DNA of 7,876 bases from Lachnospiraceae bacterium UBA7109. GTDB taxonomy: Bacteria > Bacillota > Clostridia > Lachnospirales > Lachnospiraceae. This document shows, piece by piece, positions 1 through 4,069 of the stretch. The translations under genes were made by a program, and so were the position numbers. Position 1 is the first letter of the stretch; each line of letters begins with the position of its first letter. The stretch covers positions 1 to 7,876 of the forward strand of contig DKYD01000084.1 of NCBI GenBank assembly GCA_002492335.1. The letters run 5' to 3'. The notes beneath the pieces were generated by a model, which was not told the origin of the DNA, ran no database searches, and was given only the letters and a program-made list of their open reading frames with translations.

Positions 1-33
1 GGTATCGCGCAGAAAGATTGGCTGACTGATTAG
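1..33 (+). CDS. C-terminal tail of an upstream gene (partial)
   Basis: The first ten codons of frame 1 read GIAQKDWLTD and end at a TAG stop; the start lies outside the window. Only ten residues are visible, so no family can be named and the frame choice itself is uncertain. A GGAGG stretch begins inside and just after this stop, which fits the dense packing of small genes that follows. Confidence 0.3.
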   Translation, partial: GIAQKDWLTD

Positions 34-66
34 GAGGGCGATGCAGAAAAAGTGAGGAGAAGAACG

Positions 67-155
67 ATGAGAGATTAACATGGGTCGACGAAGACGGAAC
101 AGTATTATTTCAGAATCCAAATCAGTTTCCGGAGGAAGGAGGATCACCACAATGA
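67..155 (+). pseudogene. Small phage gene broken by a 2-base duplication near its start
   Basis: A perfect ribosome binding site (GAGGAG, 54-59) stands 7 bases before an ATG at 67, but that frame stops after three codons (M R D stop). The other frame from 69 onward reads a protein-like run: RLTWVDEDGTVLFQNPNQF, then PEEGGSPQ, and stops at 153-155. That stop overlaps the ATG of the next gene as ATGA, which is how intact neighbours are joined here. Removing one AG from the AGAG at 70-73 joins the ATG to this frame and gives a 28-residue protein beginning MRLTWVDEDG. I infer a real small gene inactivated by a dinucleotide duplication, or a sequence error. Its function is unknown. Confidence 0.45.
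137..155 (+). repeat. Repeated translation-initiation box, copy 1
   Basis: A 19-base stretch, AGGAGG followed by ATCACCACA and ATGA, is repeated exactly at 393-411. Each copy places AGGAGG nine bases before an ATG and so serves as the ribosome binding site and start of the 67-aa gene and of the 51-aa gene. The identity extends through the spacer, which is more than translation needs. Confidence 0.8.
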
Positions 156-355
156 GTGATAATTTTTACAAACCATTAACACCTAAACTTCGCCAAAGTA
201 TCAACAGTTCTATTGAAGAAAATATCGCAGAACTAAAGACATGTCGAATGAATGGATTGGTCAATATGCAAATACAAGGGTATATAGCATTGAGAAATCT
301 TATAAATGCTCTTCCCGATGGATATCTGATACCGATGAAAAGAAGTCAGAATTAA
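152..355 (+). CDS. Small phage protein of unknown function (67 aa)
   Basis: I chose the ATG at 152 because AGGAGG (137-142) lies nine bases upstream. The ATG at 80 in the same frame has no binding site and would add 24 arginine-rich residues that read like out-of-frame sequence. The product begins MSDNFYKPLTPKLRQSINSS and continues with a mixed charged/hydrophobic region (EENIAELKTCRMNGLVNMQ, then IQGYIALRNLINALPDGYLI). It is probably a small soluble helical protein. It has no signal peptide, membrane segment or metal-binding motif that I can see. Its start overlaps the stop of the preceding broken gene (ATGA), so it belongs to the same polycistronic run leading to the late regulator. I do not recognise the family. 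Confidence 0.7.
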   Translation: MSDNFYKPLTPKLRQSINSSIEENIAELKTCRMNGLVNMQIQGYIALRNLINALPDGYLIPMKRSQN

Positions 356-392
356 TAGAAAATGAGCCAATGTCGGCAAATTAAAATTTAAG

Positions 393-411
393 AGGAGGAT
401 CACCACAATGA
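393..411 (+). repeat. Repeated translation-initiation box, copy 2
   Basis: Exact second copy of the 19-base initiation box at 137-155. Here it provides AGGAGG (393-398) for the ATG at 408. Such a repeat could have arisen by local duplication of an upstream region or by recombination between phages at a shared gene boundary. Confidence 0.8.
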
Positions 412-563
412 TTAAAATCATATTAAATGCAGTCGGAATACTGATTGGTGTAGTACTGGGGAGTTGCATAAATTACTCGAAAGACAAGAAGGAAGAACTG
501 GAGCACATGGAAGTACTGGAGTACATCAGAAAGAAGGGAATTGATGAACGGAGAAGGATATAA
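408..563 (+). CDS. Small single-pass membrane protein (51 aa)
   Basis: This gene is short but well supported by AGGAGG (393-398) with a nine-base spacer. The protein starts MIKIILNAVGILIGVVLGSC. It has one hydrophobic segment (residues 4-21) followed by a strongly charged helix rich in Lys and Glu (about residues 25-50, YSKDKKEELEHMEVLEYIRK). The likely topology is an N-terminal membrane anchor with a cytoplasmic charged tail. LGSC at residues 17-20 loosely resembles a lipobox, but the n-region has only one lysine, so lipid modification is doubtful. Small anchored proteins of this shape are common in phage regulatory regions, and no function is assigned. The last 20 bases overlap the next gene, suggesting coupled translation. 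Confidence 0.7.
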   Translation: MIKIILNAVGILIGVVLGSCINYSKDKKEELEHMEVLEYIRKKGIDERRRI

Positions 564-717
564 GGATCCGACGGCGGATAAGGCAATCAGGGATTACAAC
601 CGGATGCCACGTCGGATCAAGCAGGTTCTTCTGGCCATGAACAGTGTAGCAAGCTTACATGGGCTGGAAATCATTGCAGTGAGAGATAAGCAAACCGGGA
701 AGATATGGGGACGGTGA
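544..717 (+). CDS. Small conserved-looking phage protein (57 aa)
   Basis: The ATG at 544 lies inside the end of the membrane-protein gene (20-base overlap), with AAGGGA-like purines about six bases upstream (AAGAAGGGA). The product begins MNGEGYKDPTADKAIRDYNR. It continues through a basic PRRIKQVLLAMNSVASLHG helix region and ends with a strand-like EIIAVRDKQTGKIWGR. The GEGYKDPTAD opening resembles small proteins I associate with Clostridia phages just ahead of the late regulator; this is recollection, not a search result. No catalytic motif is visible. Its TGA stop overlaps the regulator start (TGATG at 715-719), so translation of the two is probably coupled. Confidence 0.7.
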   Translation: MNGEGYKDPTADKAIRDYNRMPRRIKQVLLAMNSVASLHGLEIIAVRDKQTGKIWGR

Positions 718-1157
718 TGACGATGGATAAAAAAACGCTGAGGCAGTACAGAGCATTGCTGAATGAACAGGAAAAGAATGACAAGGCTATAGATAAACTG
801 TATGATCGTGCAGCTGCTGTCCCGGTGGTACTTGGTAAGGTGGTTGGCTCCAGTCATGATTTTCCTTATACGGAGGTCAGAACGACTGTACAGATGGATG
901 AGCCGAAGGAAGCGGATGAGATAAATAGGCGGCTTCGAATTCGCGAGAAAAGGCGTGAGCAGATCAGTGAGTTGGTAGTGGAGATCGAGCAGTTTATAGC
1001 TGAAATTCCAGATAGTACGGACCGGCAGATCTTTGAGAAGTCATTTCTGGAAGGGAAGAAGCAGAGAGTAGTGGCAGAAGAGGTTGGTCTTGAACGGAGC
1101 GTAGTTTCTAAGAGGATCACAAATTACTTAAAATTTGCACACAAAGCACAAAAATAA
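717..1157 (+). CDS. Sigma-70 region 4-like / RinA-ArpU-type late-gene regulator
   Basis: This is probably the phage late transcription activator. The C-terminal third has a region-4-like helix-turn-helix. IPDSTDRQIFEKSFLEGKKQ is the lead-in helix, RVVAEEVGLE is the first HTH helix and turn, and RSVVSKRITNYLKF is the recognition helix. The N-terminal half is charged and probably coiled (LRQYRALLNEQEKNDKAIDK and INRRLRIREKRREQISELVV). A GSSHDFPYTEVRTTVQMDEP segment between them looks conserved in such phage regulators. In-frame ATGs occur at 705, 717 and 723. I favour 717 because it overlaps the upstream stop (TGATG) and has GGGGA five bases upstream, giving 146 aa. Family members often act on promoters just upstream of the terminase genes, which matches the position here. 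Direct promoter targets cannot be shown from this window. Confidence 0.82.
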   Translation: MTMDKKTLRQYRALLNEQEKNDKAIDKLYDRAAAVPVVLGKVVGSSHDFPYTEVRTTVQMDEPKEADEINRRLRIREKRREQISELVVEIEQFIAEIPDSTDRQIFEKSFLEGKKQRVVAEEVGLERSVVSKRITNYLKFAHKAQK

Positions 1158-1158
1158 A

Positions 1159-1167
1159 TGCTATAAT
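1159..1167 (+). promoter_or_regulatory. Extended -10 promoter after the late regulator
   Basis: TG-C-TATAAT at 1159-1167 is a perfect extended -10 element. No good -35 lies at 16-18 bases; TTGCAC at 1135-1140 is 21 bases away. GCAC at 1146-1149 stands nine bases before TGCTATAAT, the same arrangement as in the minus-strand promoter at 1901-1929, so the same regulator might bind both. Transcription would start near 1174. Confidence 0.45.
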
Positions 1168-1173
1168 TATCAT

Positions 1174-1338
1174 AGAACGACTAGATCAATGAGTAAGTTT
1201 TCACATTCTCCCCTTGTATGGCTGCCGGGTGTAACAGCTCGGCAGCGAGGTAAAATCCAAACCGGCCTTATCCGGCGGTGGTACTAAGTTATCGGCGTAT
1301 ACACTTAAACCGAAAAGCACTCTCCGGGGTGCTTTTTT
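1174..1338 (+). ncRNA. Candidate small RNA or attenuated leader
   Basis: This stretch lies between an extended -10 element and a strong intrinsic terminator and has no well-supported gene. It contains a 7-bp stem (GCTGCCG at about 1220 pairing with CGGCAGC at about 1239, with a 12-base loop) and a CCGG/CCGG region near 1262-1275 before the terminator. A 32-codon ORF from ATG 1189 exists but lacks a ribosome binding site. It could be a free small RNA of about 165 nt, or the leader of the late operon with readthrough into the genes beyond the minus-strand island. No known riboswitch or RNA family is recognised. Confidence 0.35.
1313..1338 (+). terminator. Intrinsic terminator, + strand
   Basis: AAAAGCACTC pairs with GGGTGCTTTT (one T-G wobble) around a TCCG loop, and a six-T run (1333-1338) covers the end of the stem. 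It ends transcription coming from the late regulator or from the promoter at 1159-1167. Confidence 0.8.
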
Positions 1339-1345
1339 CTGCGGC

Positions 1346-1377
1346 AAAAAGATCAGGCGGCTTTACACCACCTGATC
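1346..1377 (-). terminator. Intrinsic terminator of the minus-strand repressor operon
   Basis: On the minus strand GATCAGGTGG (1377-1368) pairs with CCGCCTGATC (1360-1351), with one mismatch, followed by TTTTT (1350-1346). The stop codon of the repressor gene lies in the hairpin loop. It stands back to back with the + strand terminator, so convergent transcripts are separated. Confidence 0.8.
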
Positions 1378-1551
1378 CCTGCATAGTTCGTCCAGTGTTA
1401 CTTCAAGAGCATCCGCAAGCTTTATCATGGTTGATACACGCCCGTCACCGCGGGATTCAATGTCCTGTATGGTACGGCGCGGGACACCGGATAATTCGAC
1501 GAGCTGCGGAACGGACAGTCCCTTTGAGAGCCGGATCTGTTTAAGATTCAT
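1363..1551 (-). CDS. Cro/CI-type (XRE) helix-turn-helix repressor (62 aa)
   Basis: This is a minimal single-domain DNA-binding regulator. The protein opens MNLKQIRLSKGLSVPQLVEL, with the HTH over about residues 11-33: SVPQLVELSG as the first helix and turn, then VPRRTIQDIES as the recognition helix. It ends with the usual KLADALEVTLDELCRD helices. The start at 1551 is chosen because GAGGT lies eight bases upstream; the longer frame to 1605 adds a cysteine-rich run with no binding site. It overlaps the upstream membrane-protein gene by 11 bases and is the last gene of the island. With no dimerisation or cleavage domain, it resembles antitoxin or autorepressor-type XRE proteins. The palindrome in the operon promoter (1907-1922) is its likely operator; this is inference. 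Confidence 0.85.
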   Translation of the reverse strand: MNLKQIRLSKGLSVPQLVELSGVPRRTIQDIESRGDGRVSTMIKLADALEVTLDELCRDQVV

Positions 1552-1717
1552 TTGATTTACCTCGTTTCTTAAGCAGTGAGACGATTGACAGCACGAGAAG
1601 CACACAAGTCAGAGCGAGGATGAGATAATCCAGAATTCCCATGTTGTCGAAGTTTATCAGTTTCAGAGCGATAAAAATAATTAAAAGTGTAGAAATTGAG
1701 TTGCATAACTCTTTCAT
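1541..1717 (-). CDS. Small two-helix membrane protein (58 aa)
   Basis: The minus-strand frame from ATG 1717 encodes two hydrophobic segments. One lies at about residues 8-23 (ISTLLIIFIALKLINF) and one at about 27-48 (ILDYLILALTCVLLVLSIVS), closed by a positively charged KKRGKS tail that should stay in the cytoplasm. The start is not certain. No good Shine-Dalgarno precedes 1717, and the inner ATG at 1642, which would leave one helix, has none either. Translation may depend on coupling to the upstream 28-aa gene or on refolding of the hairpins between them. The stop overlaps the start of the repressor gene by 11 bases. No family is recognised; such proteins can be immunity, exclusion or toxin partners. 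Confidence 0.6.
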   Translation of the reverse strand: MKELCNSISTLLIIFIALKLINFDNMGILDYLILALTCVLLVLSIVSLLKKRGKSNES

Positions 1718-1731
1718 GTTATTTTGCAGTA

Positions 1732-1740
1732 TGTTATAAT
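1732..1740 (+). promoter_or_regulatory. Extended -10 promoter facing the island (possible antisense)
   Basis: TG-T-TATAAT at 1732-1740 on the + strand is a perfect extended -10; no convincing -35 is present. A transcript starting near 1747 and ending at the terminator at 1959-1988 would be about 240 nt and antisense to the whole 28-aa peptide gene and its ribosome binding site. AT-rich DNA produces such motifs by chance, so this is tentative. Confidence 0.35.
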
Positions 1741-1747
1741 GACATTA

Positions 1748-1776
1748 CCCCTAAAGGGGAGGGGCTTTCGCCCCTT
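1748..1776 (-). promoter_or_regulatory. GGGG/CCCC alternative-hairpin element
   Basis: On the minus strand four blocks follow each other: AGGGG, GCCCCT, CCCCT, AGGGG. The first two form a stem with a GAAA (GNRA) tetraloop (1775-1760), and the last two form a small stem with a TTTA loop (1759-1748). Block 1 could also pair with block 3, and block 2 with block 4, so the folds are mutually exclusive. There is no T run, so it is not a terminator. It sits between the 28-aa and 58-aa genes and may control translation or RNA stability. Confidence 0.5.
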
Positions 1777-1781
1777 AGCGC

Positions 1782-1868
1782 TTACTCATCATGGAAAATA
1801 TCTGAGAGCCGGTCAGCTATCTGGATTATTAACCAAATGATGGTGAGCGCTTTTATTATGTCATCCAT
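1782..1868 (-). CDS. 28-aa hydrophobic peptide with a perfect ribosome binding site
   Basis: This tiny gene is supported by AAGGAGG (1883-1877) eight bases before ATG 1868 and by a near-consensus promoter 33 bases upstream. The peptide begins MDDIIKALTIIWLIIQIADR and ends LSDIFHDE. It has a single hydrophobic helix (about residues 4-18) flanked by acidic residues at both ends. Its size and shape match small membrane toxins of type I toxin-antitoxin systems or small regulatory membrane peptides, but I recognise no specific family. It is the first gene of the minus-strand island. A possible opposing promoter at 1732-1740 could make an antisense RNA over it. It might instead be a leader peptide whose translation opens the hairpins before the next gene. 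Confidence 0.65.
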   Translation of the reverse strand: MDDIIKALTIIWLIIQIADRLSDIFHDE

Positions 1869-1900
1869 ACTGTTTTCCTCCTTTCCTTTGAACTAAATAT

Positions 1901-1929
1901 ATTATAGCACGCAAATACGTGCCGGTCAA
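1901..1929 (-). promoter_or_regulatory. Near-consensus sigma-A promoter of the minus-strand island
   Basis: Read on the minus strand: TTGACC (-35, 1929-1924), a 17-base spacer, then TATAAT (-10, 1906-1901) preceded by TGC, which adds an extended -10. Transcription should begin near 1894, leaving a 5' leader of about 26 bases before the 28-aa gene. This is the strongest promoter in the window. Confidence 0.85.
1907..1922 (-). promoter_or_regulatory. Palindromic operator inside the promoter spacer
   Basis: GCACG-N6-CGTGC is a perfect inverted repeat lying wholly between the -35 and -10 boxes. A dimer bound there would block RNA polymerase. The obvious candidate is the 62-aa XRE repressor encoded at the end of the same operon (autorepression); this link is inferred. 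Confidence 0.6.
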
Positions 1930-1958
1930 GAGGAATATAGGAAAATTGAAAAAATTTT

Positions 1959-1988
1959 AAAACATCCGGAACAATCTGGATGTTTTTT
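1959..1988 (+). terminator. Intrinsic terminator ahead of the tRNA gene
   Basis: A 12-bp stem (AAAACATCCGGA with TCTGGATGTTTT, one G-T wobble) with an ACAA loop runs into six Ts (1983-1988). No + strand protein gene ends nearby, so its substrate may be the proposed antisense RNA or readthrough from upstream. The far side is also T-rich on the minus strand, so it may work both ways and insulate the island. Confidence 0.75.
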
Positions 1989-2001
1989 CATGCTCATTTC
2001 T

Positions 2002-2074
2002 GGGTTTTTAGCTCAGTTGGTAGAGCATCCGGCTCATAACCGGTAGGTCCCGGGCTCGATTCCCGGAAGACCCA
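2002..2074 (+). tRNA. tRNA-Met (anticodon CAT)
   Basis: A full 73-base cloverleaf is visible. The acceptor GGGTTTT pairs with AAGACCC (one T-G wobble), and the D stem is GCTC/GAGC. The anticodon loop CTCATAA holds CAT at 2035-2037, and the T stem is CCGGG/CCCGG. CCA is not encoded. Two oddities: the T loop is CTCGATT (C at the nearly universal T54), and the top anticodon-stem pair 27-43 is T-T. CAT could mean elongator Met or lysidine-modified Ile; the D-arm and acceptor look more like elongator Met. It sits 14 bases after a terminator and 32 bases before the small terminase gene, so it is probably transcribed with the packaging genes by readthrough or from a promoter I cannot see. Confidence 0.9.
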
Positions 2075-2106
2075 TTTCCAAAACGACGAAAAAGAGGTGG
2101 TGATGT

Positions 2107-2817
2107 ATGGCCAGAGCGCCGGATCAGAGAATCAAGCAGGCAAAAGAGCTTTACCTGCAGGGCAAGAAATTGGTTGAGATTGCAAGTCAACTAAATCTGC
2201 CGGAGGGTACTGTAAGAAGATGGAAATGTACTCATAAATGGGATAACGAGCGTTCGGTTAAAAATAGCGAGCGTTCGAAAAGAAAAAAGGGAGGTCAGCC
2301 AGGCAATCATAATGCCACCGGTCCCCCTGGAAATAAAAATGCAGAAAAATTCGGTTTCTTCTCGAAGTATCTTCCGGAAGAGACCGTTTCTATTATCCAG
2401 GAGATGCCGACAGATCCACTGGACATCATTTGGGATCAGATTCAACTCTCCTATGCTGCCATCATCCGGGCGCAGCAGCTCATGTATGTCCGGGATCAGA
2501 AAGATTGTACAGAACGAACTGTAATGAGCAGTTGTTCTGATACTGGGAGCAGTGAAGCTACAAGTTATCAGGAGGCATGGGATAAGCAGGCGAGCTTCCT
2601 TAAGGCTCAATCGAGAGCTATGACAGATCTCCGCGGAAGTATCAAGCAATATGACGAGATGCTGCATAAGCGTTGGGATCTTGCCACAGAGGAGCAGAAG
2701 GCAAGGATTGAACAGTTGAAAGTGAACACAAGCAGGTTGAGGCTGGGAGAGCATAAAGAAGAGGCACTAGACCGGGCAAGGGAGATTCTTGGAGGCATTG
2801 ACAGTGTTATCGAGTAA
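2107..2817 (+). CDS. Phage terminase small subunit (YqaS/XtmA-like)
   Basis: This is the DNA-recognition subunit of the packaging motor. It binds the phage pac/cos region and recruits the large subunit. The N-terminus carries a helix-turn-helix (about residues 8-40: IKQAKELYLQGKKLVEIASQ, then LNLPEGTVRRWKCTHKW). Next is a basic glycine/asparagine linker typical of PBSX/YqaS-type small terminases (GGQPGNHNATGPPGNKNAEK, followed by FGFFSKYL). The central and C-terminal part (about residues 90-236) is helical and charged, suited to oligomerisation. GAGGTGG (2094-2100) lies six bases before the ATG. The last 14 bases overlap the preferred start of the large subunit. At 236 aa it is within the family's usual range. 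Confidence 0.88.
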   Translation: MARAPDQRIKQAKELYLQGKKLVEIASQLNLPEGTVRRWKCTHKWDNERSVKNSERSKRKKGGQPGNHNATGPPGNKNAEKFGFFSKYLPEETVSIIQEMPTDPLDIIWDQIQLSYAAIIRAQQLMYVRDQKDCTERTVMSSCSDTGSSEATSYQEAWDKQASFLKAQSRAMTDLRGSIKQYDEMLHKRWDLATEEQKARIEQLKVNTSRLRLGEHKEEALDRAREILGGIDSVIE

Positions 2818-4069
2818 ACAACAGGAATATTTAAAGAATTGTAGCCATCGCTGGAATATAAAGATTGGTGCTACTGGATCAGGGAAGAGCTGGCTGGATT
2901 ATGCAGTAGTTATTCCAAAGAGGCTTATCTCCATGCGGGGTGAAGGCGCGGCGGTAATGCTTGGTAATACGCAGGGGACCGCAAACCGTAATATCTTGGA
3001 ACCTATGAGGGATATCTGGGGCGAATCGTTAGTAGGTATGATAGGCAGCGATAATAAGGCAAATCTTTTTGGAAGGAAAGTCTATGTCTTAGGTGCTGAT
3101 AACAAAAAGCATGTAGCCCGTATCCAGGGAATGACGATAGAGTATGCCTACGGCGATGAGATGACGACCTGGGAAGAAGCGGTCTTCCAAATGCTGAAAT
3201 CCCGTCTTCGTTGTCATCATAGTTTTTTTGACGGCACGGCCAACCCGGACACTCCGAGTCACTTTATCAAAAAGTTTATTGACAGTGATGTGGATATTTT
3301 TTGCCAGACTTCTACGATTTTTGACAATCCGTTTCTTCCAAAAGAGTTTGTGGAGAATCTTTGCAAAGAATATGAGGGGACCATTTATTACGACCGTTTC
3401 ATTCTTGGGCATTGGAAGAGGGCAGAAGGAGCGATATACAGGCGATATGCGGATAATCCGGAATCTTATAGAAGGCCGGCTGATATCGAGCATCTTAACA
3501 AAATCATTGTTGGCGTAGACTTTGGTGGAAATAAATCAGGGCATTCTTTTGTAGCAACTGGAAAATATAAAAACGGCTGCGTCCAGCCGTTGTTGAGCCG
3601 GAGATACATGAATAAAGATTATCCGCAGGGGATTGATGCACAGATTTTATCTGACATATTCCTGGAATTTCTGGATGAATTAATTGAGAAATACGGGATG
3701 CCTGAGCATGTCTATTGGGATAACGCGGAAACGGTTTTGGGTCAGACCATTAAGAACGCCTGTAAGGGAAGCGGGCTGCCGATCAAGGTCGTGCCTGCAT
3801 TGAAAAAACGGATAAAAGATAGGATAGACCATACGGTCCGGCTCATGGGAGCTGGGCTTTTTTGTATGACAGACGATTGTGAAACATTATCAGAAGCGTT
3901 AAAGGATGCAGTCTGGAACCCAAAATCAGAAGTCGACGAGAGGCTTGATGACGGAACCAGTGATATAGATACACTGGATGCATTTGAATATACGATAGAA
4001 AGAGATATTACCACTAAAGCTACTAGAAGGGCTTTGATGAGAGGAGTGAAAGAGAATGCCTACGAGTAA
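2804..4069 (+). CDS. Phage terminase large subunit (PBSX/XtmB-type, Terminase_3)
   Basis: This is the ATP-driven packaging motor and headful/cos nuclease. Walker A is GATGSGKS near residues 22-29, and the Walker B region is EYAYGDEMTTWEEA (about 115-130). The C-terminal RNase H-like nuclease shows three expected acidic positions: IIVGVDFGGN, HVYWDNAET and SDIDTLDAFEYT. I prefer the GTG at 2804 (421 aa) because GGAGG (2791-2795) stands eight bases upstream. A TTG at 2789 in the same frame has only GGGAG at four bases. No ATG is available near the N-terminus. It overlaps the small terminase by 14 bases and the portal gene by 14 bases. Length and motif order are normal for the family. Confidence 0.92.
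   Translation: MLSSKQQEYLKNCSHRWNIKIGATGSGKSWLDYAVVIPKRLISMRGEGAAVMLGNTQGTANRNILEPMRDIWGESLVGMIGSDNKANLFGRKVYVLGADNKKHVARIQGMTIEYAYGDEMTTWEEAVFQMLKSRLRCHHSFFDGTANPDTPSHFIKKFIDSDVDIFCQTSTIFDNPFLPKEFVENLCKEYEGTIYYDRFILGHWKRAEGAIYRRYADNPESYRRPADIEHLNKIIVGVDFGGNKSGHSFVATGKYKNGCVQPLLSRRYMNKDYPQGIDAQILSDIFLEFLDELIEKYGMPEHVYWDNAETVLGQTIKNACKGSGLPIKVVPALKKRIKDRIDHTVRLMGAGLFCMTDDCETLSEALKDAVWNPKSEVDERLDDGTSDIDTLDAFEYTIERDITTKATRRALMRGVKENAYE

Noticed and set aside
80..151. ATG at 80 as the start of the 67-aa gene
   Set aside because: It has no binding site and adds an arginine-rich lead that is the shadow of the MRLTWVDEDG frame; the ATG at 152 has AGGAGG at nine bases.
1189..1287. 32-codon + strand ORF starting MSKFSHSPLVWLPG, whose first residues recall the start of some clostridial phage amidases
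   Set aside because: There is no ribosome binding site, the likeness ends after about ten residues, and the rest overlaps GC-rich hairpin sequence. I treat it as chance, or at most a tiny remnant.
1363..1605. Longer repressor frame starting at 1605
   Set aside because: The extra 18 residues overlap the 58-aa membrane protein and have no binding site; the ATG at 1551 has GAGGT at eight bases.
1696..1896. 66-codon + strand ORF across the minus-strand island
   Set aside because: It lies opposite two better supported minus-strand genes, lacks a ribosome binding site, and reads like an antisense shadow.
2002..2074. tRNA gene as a prophage attachment site
   Set aside because: It lies between the late regulator and the terminase genes, far from any integrase, and no repeat of its 3' end is seen in the window.
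2191..2754. 187-codon minus-strand ORF opposite the small terminase
   Set aside because: It is a shadow of the terminase frame, with no binding site and no recognisable domain, and the + strand has clear terminase features.
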